A stretch of DNA of 64,000 nucleotides from Pseudomonas sp. DTU12.3 (lineage in GTDB: Bacteria > Pseudomonadota > Gammaproteobacteria > Pseudomonadales > Pseudomonadaceae). The stretch's first letter is position 1. Each line of letters begins with the position of its first letter. The translations under genes and the position numbers were made by a program. Where the stretch lies: NCBI RefSeq assembly GCF_004124275.1, contig NZ_CP027218.1, positions 2,049,501 through 2,113,500 of the forward strand, in the 5' to 3' direction. The notes beneath the pieces are model-generated. The model searched no databases and was not told the origin of the DNA. It saw nothing but the letters and a program-made list of their open reading frames with translations. This document shows positions 27,422-36,574 of the stretch, piece after piece.

Positions 27422-28141
27422 TCAGAAGGCGGCTTTACCGACCGAGGCGCCGCCATCGACGAACAAGGTTTGCCCAGTGATGAAGCCGCTTTGCTCGGAC
27501 AACAGAAACGCAATCGCCGAGGCAATCTCCTCCGGCTGCCCCAGGCGTCCCATCGGCACCCCGGCCAGATAGCGCGCCTCACCCTCGCTGCCCGGCGGAT
27601 TGTTGGCGCGGAACAGTTCGGTTTCGGTCGGTCCCGGTGCCACTGCGTTCACGGTGATGCCGGTCTGCGCCAGCTCCAGCGCCCACGAGCGGGTGAAGCT
27701 GACCAGCGCCGCTTTCGCCGCTGCATACGCCGTGCGCTGGGTGATGCCCAGCACCGTCAGGCTGGAAATGTTTACCACCCGACCCCAACCGCGCGTGCGC
27801 ATTCCCGGCAGCAGCGCCTGCGTCGCCTGCAACGCGGAATGCAGATTCAACCGCATCACGTCGTCGAAGGCGTCCAGATCGATATCGCCCAACGCCTGCG
27901 GGCGCACCAGTGCGACGTTGTTCACCAGCCCGTCGAACTCATACGTGCGCGCCAGTTCTGCGAGGACCTCACCGGTCAACTGGCGATCGCTCAGGTCCAG
28001 TGGAAACAGAATTCCCGGAAAGCTCAGATCCGGCTGGCGAGCGATCCCCACCACGCGATGCCCGGCGCGGTCGAGATGTTCGGCCAGCGCCCGGCCAATG
28101 CCTTTGCTGGCACCGGTGATGAGGAAAGTACGTCGGGTCAT
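27422..28141 (-). CDS. Short-chain dehydrogenase/reductase
   Basis: 239-residue classical SDR. The cofactor loop is TGASKGIG (residues 9-16), NNVA at 74-77, and the catalytic Ser126/127, Tyr139 and Lys143 in NISS and YAAAK. The C-terminal IASAIAFLLSEQSGFITGQTLFVDGG is typical. The start ATG 28141 follows GGAG; an upstream extension runs into the spacer behind the peroxiredoxin gene. Substrate unknown. It is 25 bases from the preceding peroxiredoxin-like gene and probably co-transcribed. Confidence 0.88.
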   Translation of the reverse strand: MTRRTFLITGASKGIGRALAEHLDRAGHRVVGIARQPDLSFPGILFPLDLSDRQLTGEVLAELARTYEFDGLVNNVALVRPQALGDIDLDAFDDVMRLNLHSALQATQALLPGMRTRGWGRVVNISSLTVLGITQRTAYAAAKAALVSFTRSWALELAQTGITVNAVAPGPTETELFRANNPPGSEGEARYLAGVPMGRLGQPEEIASAIAFLLSEQSGFITGQTLFVDGGASVGKAAF

Positions 28142-28166
28142 GGCAACTCCAGGGCAGGTCATCGAT

Positions 28167-28823
28167 TCAGCCGCGCAATGCATCCAGCATCGCGTCAGGC
28201 TCGGGACGCTGAGTGTAATCCGGGTTGACCTCGGCGTAACGAATCACGCCGTCCTGACCGATCACATAGCGCGCCGGCATCGGCAAGGTCCAGGCCGGAT
28301 CATCGTTGAAGGTCGGCAGGTCATTGCGCAGATTCTTGTACAGCTCGATCAGGTAGGGCGGCAATTCGAAGCGCAGGCCGAAGGCTGCGGCGACGTCATT
28401 GCGCGGATCGCTGAGGATCGGGAATTGCAGTTCGTTGATGCGTTGCGACTTGCGACTGTTGGCGGCGATCTGCGGCGAAATCGCCAGCAGGCTTGCCCCG
28501 GCGTCCTGAATTGCCGGCAGAAAAGCCTGCAATGCTTGCAGCTCCATGTTGCAGTACGGGCACCAGACACCCCGATAAAACGTCAGCACCAACGGCCCCT
28601 GCGCCAGCCGATCGGCGGACGAGACCGCGTTGCCCTCAGGGTCTTTGAGAGTGAACAGCGGTGCGATGTCACCGACTTTCAAGGCACGACTGGCGGCGCC
28701 GGAGGCGATCAATTCGGCGGTGGCGCGCTCCATCACCGGGTGGATGTCGGCAGGGGCGTTGTAAGGCGGTTTGCCGGCCTTGAAGTCAGCTTTGAAGGCA
28801 TCGAGTTTTGCTTGCAGAGTCAT
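28167..28823 (-). CDS. Peroxiredoxin-like protein (AhpC/TSA family)
   Basis: 218 residues with a thioredoxin fold. The active-site region is TFYRGVWCPYCNMELQAL with Cys88 and Cys91, a CXXC arrangement as in the PRX-like2/alkyl hydroperoxide reductase subgroup rather than typical two-Cys peroxiredoxins. A helical N-terminal extension of about 45 residues precedes the fold. Start at ATG 28823 with AGGA upstream; an earlier ATG adds 14 unconserved residues. Likely reduces peroxides or acts as a thiol oxidoreductase; substrate unknown. Confidence 0.85.
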   Translation of the reverse strand: MTLQAKLDAFKADFKAGKPPYNAPADIHPVMERATAELIASGAASRALKVGDIAPLFTLKDPEGNAVSSADRLAQGPLVLTFYRGVWCPYCNMELQALQAFLPAIQDAGASLLAISPQIAANSRKSQRINELQFPILSDPRNDVAAAFGLRFELPPYLIELYKNLRNDLPTFNDDPAWTLPMPARYVIGQDGVIRYAEVNPDYTQRPEPDAMLDALRG

Positions 28824-28987
28824 GGTCGAAAGTCCTGAAGAAGCGCCGGTAGTGGCTGGGTTCAAGAGTGACCGTCAGGTGCGCGCAGTGGAACGCAGGT
28901 GCAAGGCATAGCATTCATGCTCAGGGGGAATGAATGAAAACTCACACTCTGCAAAACAACCGGACGTCGCTTTGCGGTTTTCTGTGC

Positions 28988-29016
28988 TTGAGTAAAGATA
29001 ACTCTAGGGTTATTTT
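28988..29016 (+). promoter_or_regulatory. hicAB promoter with overlapping operator palindrome
   Basis: TTGAGT (28988-28993) and TATTTT (29011-29016) are 17 bases apart. The 16-base near-palindrome ATAACTCTAGGGTTAT (28998-29013) fills the spacer and enters the -10, where a bound HicB would block RNA polymerase. Autoregulation is known for HicB with a ribbon-helix-helix domain; this particular site is inferred. Confidence 0.55.
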
Positions 29017-29043
29017 TAAAAGACCAGGCCAAGGAGGCGATTG

Positions 29044-29256
29044 GTGCAGAGCAGGCAATTGATCAAGGAGCTGGAGGAGGCTGGATGGGTGCTGGATCGG
29101 ATCACTGGCAGTCATCACATCTTCACTCACCGATACAACCCGTACACGATTCCCGTCCCTCACCCGAAAAAGGATTTGCCACTGGGGACGGTCAAAAGCA
29201 TCAGGAGGCGTGCCGGGCTGTACAACCCGCCAGCCAGTTACCAAGGAGATCCATAA
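29044..29256 (+). CDS. hicA: Toxin HicA (mRNA interferase)
   Basis: 70-residue double-stranded-RNA-binding-fold toxin that cleaves mRNA. The catalytic His24 lies in TGSHHIFTH, followed by the conserved ending VPHPKKDLPLGTVKSIRRRAGL. GTG 29044 is chosen because it stands six bases after AAGGAGG; TTG 29041 is only three away. The stop overlaps the hicB start (TAATG), the usual coupling of toxin and antitoxin. Confidence 0.92.
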   Translation: MQSRQLIKELEEAGWVLDRITGSHHIFTHRYNPYTIPVPHPKKDLPLGTVKSIRRRAGLYNPPASYQGDP

Positions 29257-29660
29257 TGCAATATCCAATCTGCATTGAATGGGGCGACGAAAATACTGCC
29301 ATCGGTATTCAGATCCCCGATATTCCCGGCGCCGTTACGGCAGGGGATAGCTTTGAAGATGCCTACAATGCGGCGGTTGAAATCGCCCACATCATGCTGC
29401 AAGAGATAGTGGCGAGCGCAGAGGCGATCCCGATGCCCACTTCTGCAGCGGCGCATCGCAACAACCCGGAATTTGCCGACATGGGCTGGGGCATGCTGGA
29501 GCTGGATATCTCGCCGTATCTCGGCAAGACCGAGAAGGTCAACGTGACACTCCCCGGTTACGTGATCCAGCGAATCGATCGTTATGTGCGCGAACACAAC
29601 GTCAAAAGCCGCTCCTCCTTTCTGGCGGATGCGGCGATGGAGAAACTGGTTCGCTATTAA
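29256..29660 (+). CDS. hicB: Antitoxin HicB
   Basis: 134-residue antitoxin. The N-terminal partial RNase H-like fold (IGIQIPDIPGAVTAGDSFEDAYNAAVEIA) neutralises HicA; the C-terminal ribbon-helix-helix (VNVTLPGYVIQRIDRYVREHNVKSRSSFLADAAMEKL) binds DNA. ATG 29256 has AAGGAGAT upstream. No terminator is evident; degenerate REP units follow. Confidence 0.92.
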   Translation: MQYPICIEWGDENTAIGIQIPDIPGAVTAGDSFEDAYNAAVEIAHIMLQEIVASAEAIPMPTSAAAHRNNPEFADMGWGMLELDISPYLGKTEKVNVTLPGYVIQRIDRYVREHNVKSRSSFLADAAMEKLVRY

Positions 29661-29695
29661 GCGTCATCGGTCCCCCAGGCTCAGTGAATAACCTG

Positions 29696-29781
29696 TGTAG
29701 GAGCTGCCGCAGGCTGCGATCTTTTTAAGGCAAGATCAAGAGATCGTCCGATCGCGGCCCGAGCCTTCGGCAGCTCCTGCA
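29696..29781. repeat. REP pair, class A, partly decayed
   Basis: Left unit is intact (TGTAGGAGCTGCCGCAGG onward), while the right unit carries several substitutions and a TGCA end instead of TACA. It lies after hicB. Confidence 0.75.
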
Positions 29782-29805
29782 TTTGACCTGTAGCCACAGT
29801 GCCAA

Positions 29806-29826
29806 TGTGGGAGCTTGCTCGCGAAG
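29806..29826. repeat. Single REP fragment, class B/C-like
   Basis: TGTGGGAGCTTGCTCGCGAA with no inverted partner; shortened in the middle compared with the other copies. Lies just after the end of the MFS gene. Confidence 0.6.
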
Positions 29827-29835
29827 CTTTTTGTT

Positions 29836-31023
29836 TCAGGCAGCAGCCAGAGAACGCCTTTCAGTCACACTCAAAAACCGCAACAACGCCAACAGCGGAA
29901 ACACACTGCCGACGATCACGATCCACAACCAGCCGCCATGTTCATACACCGCACTGGCCACCGACGAGCCGAACGCGCCGCCGATAAAGATGCTGGTCAT
30001 GTACAGCGCGTTGAGGCGACCACGGCTTTTCGCGTCCAGCGAATACACCGCGCGCTGGCCAAGCACCATGTTCATCTGCACGCAGAAGTCCAATACCACG
30101 CCGGTCACGGCCAGGCCGATGACGCTGTAGGCCGGATGGATGAAGGCGGGCAGGAAGCTCAGGCTGGCAAAGATCATGGCCAGCAACGAAGCGATGCGGG
30201 TGTGACCGGCATCCGCCAGGCGGCCGCTGATCGGCGCGGCGATGGCACCGATGGCGCCGACCAGGGCGAAGATCGCGATCTCGCTTTGCGACAGGCCATG
30301 GTTGCGCGCCAGTTCCAGCGGCACGGCGGTCCAGAACAGGCTGAACGTGGCGAACATGCAGCCTTGATAAAACGCGCGCTGGCGCAGTACTGGTTGCTGG
30401 CGCAGCAGCGTCCACAACGAGCCGAGCAGTTGGCCATACGTTGCGCTGTGATCCGGTTGACGCTTGGGCACGGTCAGCGCCAGGACCACGCTGATCGCCG
30501 CCATCAACGCGGCGGCAATCATGAACATCGCCCGCCAGCCGAAGTGGTCGGCAACCACACTCGACACTGGCCGAGCCAGCAGAATGCCCAGCAACAAGCC
30601 GCCCATGATCCCGCCGACCACACGGCCACGGGACTCTTCCGGCGCCAGATGCGCCGCCAGTGGAATCAGGATCTGCACCGACACCGAACTGAAACCCACC
30701 AGCAACGAGATCAGCAGGAACACATTCGGCTGATCGGTAAACGCCGCTGCCAGCAGGCTGGCAATCGCCACCACCGTGGTGATGATCATCAACCGGCGGT
30801 TCTCCAGCAGATCGCCCAGCGGCACCAGGAAGAACAGGCCCAGCGCATAACCGATCTGCGTCAGCGAGACGATGAAGCTGGCCATGGTGTCGGAGAGGCC
30901 GATGTCCGGCGCGATCAGGCCTATGATCGGCTGCGCGTAGTAGATGTTGGCGACGATGGCGCCGCAGCAGAAGGCGAACAGCAGCACCATGCCCCGGGTC
31001 ATTGCGTGAGTTGTGGCGGTCAT
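29836..31023 (-). CDS. MFS transporter
   Basis: About 395 residues with 12 predicted membrane helices of the major facilitator superfamily. The loop between helices 2 and 3 has GDLLENRRL (motif A variant), and the first half carries IANIYYAQPIIGLIAP typical of the YnfM/inner-membrane drug-exporter-like group. ATG 31023 gives the usual N-terminus; 16 upstream codons are not conserved. Substrate unknown. No neighbouring regulator. Confidence 0.88.
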   Translation of the reverse strand: MTATTHAMTRGMVLLFAFCCGAIVANIYYAQPIIGLIAPDIGLSDTMASFIVSLTQIGYALGLFFLVPLGDLLENRRLMIITTVVAIASLLAAAFTDQPNVFLLISLLVGFSSVSVQILIPLAAHLAPEESRGRVVGGIMGGLLLGILLARPVSSVVADHFGWRAMFMIAAALMAAISVVLALTVPKRQPDHSATYGQLLGSLWTLLRQQPVLRQRAFYQGCMFATFSLFWTAVPLELARNHGLSQSEIAIFALVGAIGAIAAPISGRLADAGHTRIASLLAMIFASLSFLPAFIHPAYSVIGLAVTGVVLDFCVQMNMVLGQRAVYSLDAKSRGRLNALYMTSIFIGGAFGSSVASAVYEHGGWLWIVIVGSVFPLLALLRFLSVTERRSLAAA

Positions 31024-31266
31024 AAGGTTTCTCGATCCAGCGAAAGGGAATGCAGTGAGGCTAAGGGACAAACCGCGAGGGCAGAAGACGCCGTCGGTTG
31101 ATATCAGTTATTCCATTGCGGAATTACAGGGAGCGCTCGGCATGTCATCCATCGGCGGACCTTGCGTCCGGCCGTTGAGGGTCGATGATACATTCACTTA
31201 CATCTTCTTCGATAGCGTGCTTATGTTTGCATCGGCTTGTTCAACGTTCATCACCGGAGGATTGCA

Positions 31267-31887
31267 ATGTTTCGTCAGAGGCTTCGCCACACCGCAACGA
31301 TTGTCCTGATCAGCCTGCTGGGCGCGACGAGCGTGCAGGCTGCCGATGCCCCGGGCATGCGCCTCGGTGTGCGCGGCGAGATCACCGGGGTCAGCGCCGA
31401 TACCTTGAAAGTCCACGTCAACAGCGGCGAGAACGTGGTGATCCAGTTGACCGGCGACACCAAAGTTCGCGGCGTCACCTTGGCCAATATCGAAGACATC
31501 AAACCCGGCAGCTACATCGGTTCGGCAGCGATGCCGCAGGAGGACGGCACGCTCAAGGCGCTGGAAGTGCATGTGTTTCCGCCGGAATTGGCTGGAAGTG
31601 GCGATGGTCATCGGCCGTTCGATCTGGCCAAGGGCAGCAGCATGACCAATGGCAGCGTCGGCGATCTGGTGGTGAGCAACGGGCGGGTGCTGACGGTGAA
31701 CTACAAGGGCGGGCAACAGAAGATCCTGGTGCCGGAGGATGTGCCGATCGTCAATCTGACGCCGGGCGATAGAAGCTTGCTGAAGGTTGGAGTGAAGATC
31801 GTCACCTTCGTCACGCAAAGTGCGGACGGCACGCTGACAGCGCAATCGATCTCCGCCGGCAAGGACGGCGTCACCCCACCGATGTAA
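31267..31887 (+). CDS. Exported beta-rich protein, DUF5666-like
   Basis: 206 residues with a signal peptide (cleavage after SVQA, about residue 26). The mature part is beta-rich with small repeated modules (GEITGVSADTLKVHVNSGENVVIQLTGDTKV; VLTVNYKGGQQKILVPEDVPIVNLTPGD), like the DUF5666/OB-like exported proteins whose partners are unknown. The start ATG 31267 follows GGAGG. The gene stands alone between divergent MFS and convergent sulfate-binding genes. Confidence 0.72.
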   Translation: MFRQRLRHTATIVLISLLGATSVQAADAPGMRLGVRGEITGVSADTLKVHVNSGENVVIQLTGDTKVRGVTLANIEDIKPGSYIGSAAMPQEDGTLKALEVHVFPPELAGSGDGHRPFDLAKGSSMTNGSVGDLVVSNGRVLTVNYKGGQQKILVPEDVPIVNLTPGDRSLLKVGVKIVTFVTQSADGTLTAQSISAGKDGVTPPM

Positions 31888-31907
31888 TCGCCTAAACACA
31901 ATCCCCC

Positions 31908-31991
31908 TGTAGGAGCTGCCGAAGGCTGCGATCTTTTGATCTTGTATTTAAGATCAAGATCAAAAGATCGCAGCCTTCGGCAGCTCCTACA
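31908..31991. repeat. REP pair, class A
   Basis: Two complete facing units forming a near-perfect 84-base hairpin; located between the convergent ends of the DUF5666-like gene and the sulfate-binding gene. Confidence 0.88.
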
Positions 31992-32003
31992 GAGGATCAG
32001 GTG

Positions 32004-33002
32004 TTACTGGCCGGTATAGATCTGATCGAAAACACCGCCGTCATTGAAGTGCGTCTTCTGCACCGTACGCCAGTCACCAAAGGTCTTCTCAACCGAGAGG
32101 AAATCAACTTTCGGGAAACGATCGGTGTACTTCGCCAGCACCGCCGGATCACGCGGACGCAGGTAGTTCGCCGCAGCAATCTCCTGGCCTTCCGGCGACC
32201 ACAGGTACTTCAGGTACTCATCAGCCGCTGCACGCGAACCTTTCTTGTCGACCACTTTGTCGACCACGGACACCGGTGGCTCAGTCTCAGCCGAAACGCT
32301 TGGGTAAATCACTTCAAACTGATCACGACCAAACTCGCGGGCAATCATTTCCGCTTCGTTTTCGAAGGTCACCAGCACGTCGCCGATCTGGTTGGTCATG
32401 AACGTGGTGGTCGCCGCACGGCCACCGGTGTCCAGTACCGGCGCTTGCTTGAACAGTTTGCCGACGAAATCCTTGGCCTTGTTCTCGTCACCACCGTTCT
32501 TCAGCACATAACCCCAAGCCGACAGGTAGGTGTAGCGGCCGTTACCCGAGGTTTTCGGGTTTGGCACGATCACTTGCACGCCGTCCTTGAGCAGATCCGG
32601 CCAGTCTTTCAGGGCTTTCGGGTTGCCTTTGCGCACGATGAACACGGTGGCGGAGGTGAATGGCGCGCTGTTGTTCGGCAGACGCGTGACCCAGTTTTCC
32701 GGAACCAGTTTGCCGTTGTCGGCGAGGGCGTTGATGTCGGTGGCCATGTTCATGGTGATGACGTCAGCCGGCAGGCCGTCGATCACCGAGCGCGCTTGCT
32801 TGCTCGAACCGCCGAAGGACATCTGCACGGTGATGTTTTCGTTGTGCTCGGCCTGCCAGTGTTTCTGGAACGCAGTGTTGTAGTCCTTGTAGAAATCGCG
32901 CATCACGTCGTAGGAAACGTTGAGCAGCGTCGGGGCTGCCTGAGCGATATTGGCCAAGGCCAGGCCAGCGGCGAGAAGTGAGGCGCCAAAGAGTTTTTTC
33001 AC
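32004..33002 (-). CDS. sbp: Sulfate ABC transporter substrate-binding protein
   Basis: 332-residue periplasmic binding protein for sulfate (or thiosulfate). Signal peptide ends at IAQA. Family patterns LLNVSYDVMRDFYKDYN, MSFGGSSKQARSVIDGLPADVITMN and VPNPKTSGNGRYTYL are clear. The start is GTG at 33002 with AAGGA upstream. No permease or ATPase genes are adjacent, so it must work with a transporter encoded elsewhere. CysP is an equally acceptable name. Confidence 0.92.
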   Translation of the reverse strand: MKKLFGASLLAAGLALANIAQAAPTLLNVSYDVMRDFYKDYNTAFQKHWQAEHNENITVQMSFGGSSKQARSVIDGLPADVITMNMATDINALADNGKLVPENWVTRLPNNSAPFTSATVFIVRKGNPKALKDWPDLLKDGVQVIVPNPKTSGNGRYTYLSAWGYVLKNGGDENKAKDFVGKLFKQAPVLDTGGRAATTTFMTNQIGDVLVTFENEAEMIAREFGRDQFEVIYPSVSAETEPPVSVVDKVVDKKGSRAAADEYLKYLWSPEGQEIAAANYLRPRDPAVLAKYTDRFPKVDFLSVEKTFGDWRTVQKTHFNDGGVFDQIYTGQ

Positions 33003-33026
33003 TGCGCATTCCTTGTTATCTGTTTA

Positions 33027-33111
33027 TGTAGGAGCTGCCGCAGGCTGCGATCTTTTGATCTGGTTTTATGAGATCAAGATCAAAAGATCGCAGCCTGCGG
33101 CAGCTCCTACA
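33027..33111. repeat. REP pair, class A
   Basis: Two complete facing units 25 bases upstream of the sbp start, between sbp and the end of the potassium-channel gene. It occupies the region where an sbp promoter would be expected. Confidence 0.88.
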
Positions 33112-33183
33112 GGGGGGTGATGTTTAATTGCCACGACTATAACGGGGTGTGCATAGTCGTTTAAAGATTAAAAAGCTCTTTGC

Positions 33184-34008
33184 TTATTCCAGTTTCTTGA
33201 ACAGCGCATTACCGCATCGCGAGCAGAACGCCGCGCCGTGTTCGTGGCTATTTTTCTTGCACACCGGGCAGTCGTGTTGCAGCTGTTCGCCGCGCATGGC
33301 ATTGGCCAGTTCGGCGGTGAAAATCCCCGTCGGCACGGCGATGATCGAGTAACCGGTGATCATCACCAGCGACGAAATCACCTGGCCCAGCGGGGTCTTC
33401 GGCACGATGTCGCCGAAGCCCACCGTGGTCAACGTGACGATCGCCCAATAGATGCCTTTGGGAATGCTGGTGAAGCCATGCTCCGGGCCTTCGATCACGT
33501 ACATCAGCGTGCCGAACACCGTCACCAGCGTGCAGACGCTGACCAGAAACACGACGATCTTCTGCTTGCTGCCGCGCAGCGCCGACATCAAATAGTTGGC
33601 TTGTTTGAGGTACGGGCTGAGCTTGAGCACGCGGAAGATCCGCAGCATGCGGATGATCCGGATGATCAGCAGGTACTGCGCATCGCTGTAATACAGGGCG
33701 AGGATGCCGGGCACAATTGCCAGCAAATCCACCAGCCCGTAAAAGCTGAAGGCATAGCGTAGCGGCTTCGGTGAGCAGTACAGGCGCAGGATGTACTCGC
33801 CGAGGAAGATGATCGTGAAGCCCCACTCGATGTAGGCCAGCACGTCGGCGTAGTTGCGGTGAATGCTGTCGATGCTGTCGAGCATCACGATCACCAGACT
33901 GGCGAGGATGATCAACAGCAGGATGCCGTCGAAGCGACGCCCGGCGAGGGTGTCGCTCTGGAAAATCATGACGTAGAGCCGTTCACGCCAACTGTTGCTG
34001 CTGTCCAT
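33184..34008 (-). CDS. Voltage-gated potassium channel with C-terminal zinc ribbon
   Basis: 274 residues with six membrane segments of the Kv/ion_trans type. The voltage-sensor helix carries spaced arginines (IIRIIRMLRIFRVLKLSPY, about residues 115-133) and the selectivity filter is TVGFGD (195-200). After the last helix a short tail bears Cys247, Cys250, Cys262 and Cys265 in CPVC...CSRCG, a zinc-ribbon arrangement. Voltage gating of K+ is inferred from the motifs. The neighbour on the same strand is a urea transporter gene, 21 bases upstream, so they may be co-transcribed. Confidence 0.9.
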   Translation of the reverse strand: MDSSNSWRERLYVMIFQSDTLAGRRFDGILLLIILASLVIVMLDSIDSIHRNYADVLAYIEWGFTIIFLGEYILRLYCSPKPLRYAFSFYGLVDLLAIVPGILALYYSDAQYLLIIRIIRMLRIFRVLKLSPYLKQANYLMSALRGSKQKIVVFLVSVCTLVTVFGTLMYVIEGPEHGFTSIPKGIYWAIVTLTTVGFGDIVPKTPLGQVISSLVMITGYSIIAVPTGIFTAELANAMRGEQLQHDCPVCKKNSHEHGAAFCSRCGNALFKKLE

Positions 34009-34029
34009 GGAAAACGCCTGAATCGAAGA

Positions 34030-34944
34030 TCAGCGCAGCCTAGGTTGATTCTCCCCATGAGCGCAAGGCGCATGCTCGACCGGGGTTTTACCGAGCATCT
34101 GGATGCCGGCGCGGATCAGCCAGCCGGCGAGGATGAACGGCGCGGTCAAAGTGGCCAGGCCGATGGCGGCAAACAGCGGCGTCACCAGCAACGCGAGGAC
34201 GATGCCGAGCAGCGGCAACCACGGTTGTTGACGTTGCGAAGAGAAGGCGAGGGCGGCCAGTACGGCGTTGTAGCTGCCCAGACCTAAAAGCGCAGCGCTG
34301 GTTTCGTGGTGCAGCAGACTGGAGCCGAGGCCGATCAGCGACGCCAGCAACGCCCAGCAAAAGGCCCGGCGATCAGCGATCAGCAAACCGATGGCGATCA
34401 GCGCGCCGGCCAGTGGGTGGCCGAGGAACATTACCTGGCCCAAGCCACGCAGTTCGGCGGCGAGCAGGTTCCACGTGTTCATCTCGATAGGCGCCATTGG
34501 CGTCGACGGCTCGGCGAACATCAGCAACACCCAACTCATGGCCACGAACGGCGAGGTGTAAGCCGGAATCGATCGGCTGCTGTACACATATTTGAGCCAT
34601 TGCTGTGTGACCATCGCACTCAAACCGCCAGCGGCGAGAATCAGTGGTGGCAGCATTGGCGACCACGGGAAATACAGGCTCAGCAGCAGGCCGAGCAGCA
34701 CGCCGTTGTAGCTGAACAACCCGGCCTGGCGATCAGCCTTGGCGTAATTGCGGCGTTGCGCGGTGAGCAAACCGGCGACGGCACCGAGCAGCGCACCGGC
34801 GAACAGCACCGGCGCGGTCAGCAGGATCGCCAACAGGCACAACAGGCCGCACAGCGGATGGCGCTGGAGGAATATTTGACTGAAACCGTTGAGCAAAGCC
34901 TCGGCCCAGTCGGGGCAGTGGGTGTTGAAATGATTGGCAGGCAT
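34030..34944 (-). CDS. Urea transporter
   Basis: 304-residue member of the UT family of urea channels, with two homologous halves of five membrane helices. The duplicated pore signature is visible (LFSYNGVLLGLLL and LGSYNAVLAALAF). It starts at ATG 34944. No urease genes are near. Together with the following channel gene it forms a small membrane-transport unit. Confidence 0.87.
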   Translation of the reverse strand: MPANHFNTHCPDWAEALLNGFSQIFLQRHPLCGLLCLLAILLTAPVLFAGALLGAVAGLLTAQRRNYAKADRQAGLFSYNGVLLGLLLSLYFPWSPMLPPLILAAGGLSAMVTQQWLKYVYSSRSIPAYTSPFVAMSWVLLMFAEPSTPMAPIEMNTWNLLAAELRGLGQVMFLGHPLAGALIAIGLLIADRRAFCWALLASLIGLGSSLLHHETSAALLGLGSYNAVLAALAFSSQRQQPWLPLLGIVLALLVTPLFAAIGLATLTAPFILAGWLIRAGIQMLGKTPVEHAPCAHGENQPRLR

Positions 34945-34980
34945 GGCAGTTCTGAAAGTCAGTGAAACCGAGTTGCCTTC

Positions 34981-35074
34981 TTCGCGAGCAAGCCCGCTCC
35001 CACATTTAATCTTTGTTCAGTCATTGAGTTTGTGATGCACACAAATCAACTGTGGGAGCGGGCTTGCTCGCGAA
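34981..35074. repeat. REP pair, class C (GGGCTTGC variant)
   Basis: Units at 34981-35004 and 35051-35074 based on GGGAGCGGGCTTGCTCGC, differing from class B at two positions. Between the urea-transporter and pyruvate-kinase genes. Confidence 0.85.
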
Positions 35075-35158
35075 GAGGCCAGTTGTGGCACTCAAGCATT
35101 TAATTGAAGGAATAACCTCTATTCCCACAGCTGCTTTTTGAGCATAAAAAGGTGTTGC

Positions 35159-36574
35159 TTAGATCAATGTTTCGATCCGCAGCGAGTTAGTCGACCCCGG
35201 CTGACCAAACGGCACACCGGCAGTGATCAGCAGCGTGTCGCCACGCTCGGCCATGCCTTGCGCCTGGGCGATTTCCAGCGCGGTCGAGCAGACTTCGTCG
35301 ACCTGACGCAAGCGATCGTTGACCACCGAGTGAATCCCCCACGCCACGCTCAGACGCCGTGCCGTCTGCAGGTTCGGCGTCAGGTTGAGGATCGGCGCTT
35401 TTGGCCGTTCCCGCGCGGCACGCAAACTCGACGCGCCGGACTCGCTGTAGTTGACCAGCACCGCCACCGGCAGCACGTTGCTGATGCGACGGATCGCGCA
35501 GCTGATCGCATCGGAAACGGTCGCTTCAGCTTTCGGCCGACTGACGTCGAGCTGAGTCTGATAATCCGGGCCGTTCTCTACCTGGCGGATGATCTTGCTC
35601 ATCATCTGCACGGCTTCCAGCGGGTATTCGCCGGACGCGGTTTCCGCCGACAGCATCACCGCATCGGCGCCTTCGGCCACGGCGTTGGCAACGTCTGTCA
35701 CTTCGGCGCGGGTCGGGGCAGGGGAGAAGCGCATCGACTCGAGCATTTGCGTCGCCACCACCACCGGTTTGCCCAGTTCGCGGCAGGTGGTGATGATGTT
35801 TTTCTGAATCTGCGGCACGCTTTCGGCCGGCACTTCGACGCCGAGGTCGCCGCGAGCCACCATGATCGCGTCGCTCAATTCAGCGATTTCGCGCAGCTGT
35901 TCAACGGCGGAAGGCTTCTCGATTTTCGCCATCAGAAAGGCTTTGTCGCCGATCAATGCGCGGGCTTCGATGATGTCTTGCGGACGCTGCACAAACGACA
36001 GCGCGACCCAGTCCACACCCAGTTCCAGACCGAAGCTCAGGTCGCGGCGATCCTTGGCGGTCAGCGGGCTGAGGTCGAGTACCGCTTGCGGCACGTTGAC
36101 GCCTTTGCGATCCGACAGTTCGCCGCCATTGAGCACGGTGGTATCGATCGCATCGTCGTACTTGGTGACTACGCGCAGACGCAATTTGCCGTCATCGAGC
36201 AGCAAATCCATGCCGGCTTCCAGCGCAGCAATGATCTCTGGGTGCGGCAGATTCACCCGGCGCTCATCGCCCGGTGTCGCGTCCAGATCCAGGCGAAATG
36301 CCTGACCGCGATGCAACTGCACCTTGCCGTCAGCGAACTTGCCGACGCGCAGTTTCGGCCCCTGCAAGTCCATCAGAATGCCCAGCGGATAGTTAAGCTG
36401 GCGCTCGACTTCGCGGATCCACTGATAGCGCTTGGCGTGGTCGGCGTGATCGCCGTGGCTGAAGTTCAGGCGGAAGATATTGACCCCGGCCTCGACCAGT
36501 TCACGGATGTCTTCGATGCCGTCGACGGCAGGCCCGAGGGTGGCGAGGATTTTGACCTTTTTATCAGGCGTCAT
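35159..36574 (-). CDS. pyk: Pyruvate kinase
   Basis: Converts phosphoenolpyruvate and ADP to pyruvate and ATP. 471 residues. The N-terminal KILATLGPAVDGIEDIRELVEAGVN, the signature IEKPSAVEQLREI with catalytic Lys, the MVARGDLGVE loop and ATQMLESM are all present. It is the last gene of the gcl operon, with its ATG overlapping the ttuD stop by four bases, and so completes a glyoxylate to pyruvate route. Confidence 0.96.
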   Translation of the reverse strand: MTPDKKVKILATLGPAVDGIEDIRELVEAGVNIFRLNFSHGDHADHAKRYQWIREVERQLNYPLGILMDLQGPKLRVGKFADGKVQLHRGQAFRLDLDATPGDERRVNLPHPEIIAALEAGMDLLLDDGKLRLRVVTKYDDAIDTTVLNGGELSDRKGVNVPQAVLDLSPLTAKDRRDLSFGLELGVDWVALSFVQRPQDIIEARALIGDKAFLMAKIEKPSAVEQLREIAELSDAIMVARGDLGVEVPAESVPQIQKNIITTCRELGKPVVVATQMLESMRFSPAPTRAEVTDVANAVAEGADAVMLSAETASGEYPLEAVQMMSKIIRQVENGPDYQTQLDVSRPKAEATVSDAISCAIRRISNVLPVAVLVNYSESGASSLRAARERPKAPILNLTPNLQTARRLSVAWGIHSVVNDRLRQVDEVCSTALEIAQAQGMAERGDTLLITAGVPFGQPGSTNSLRIETLI

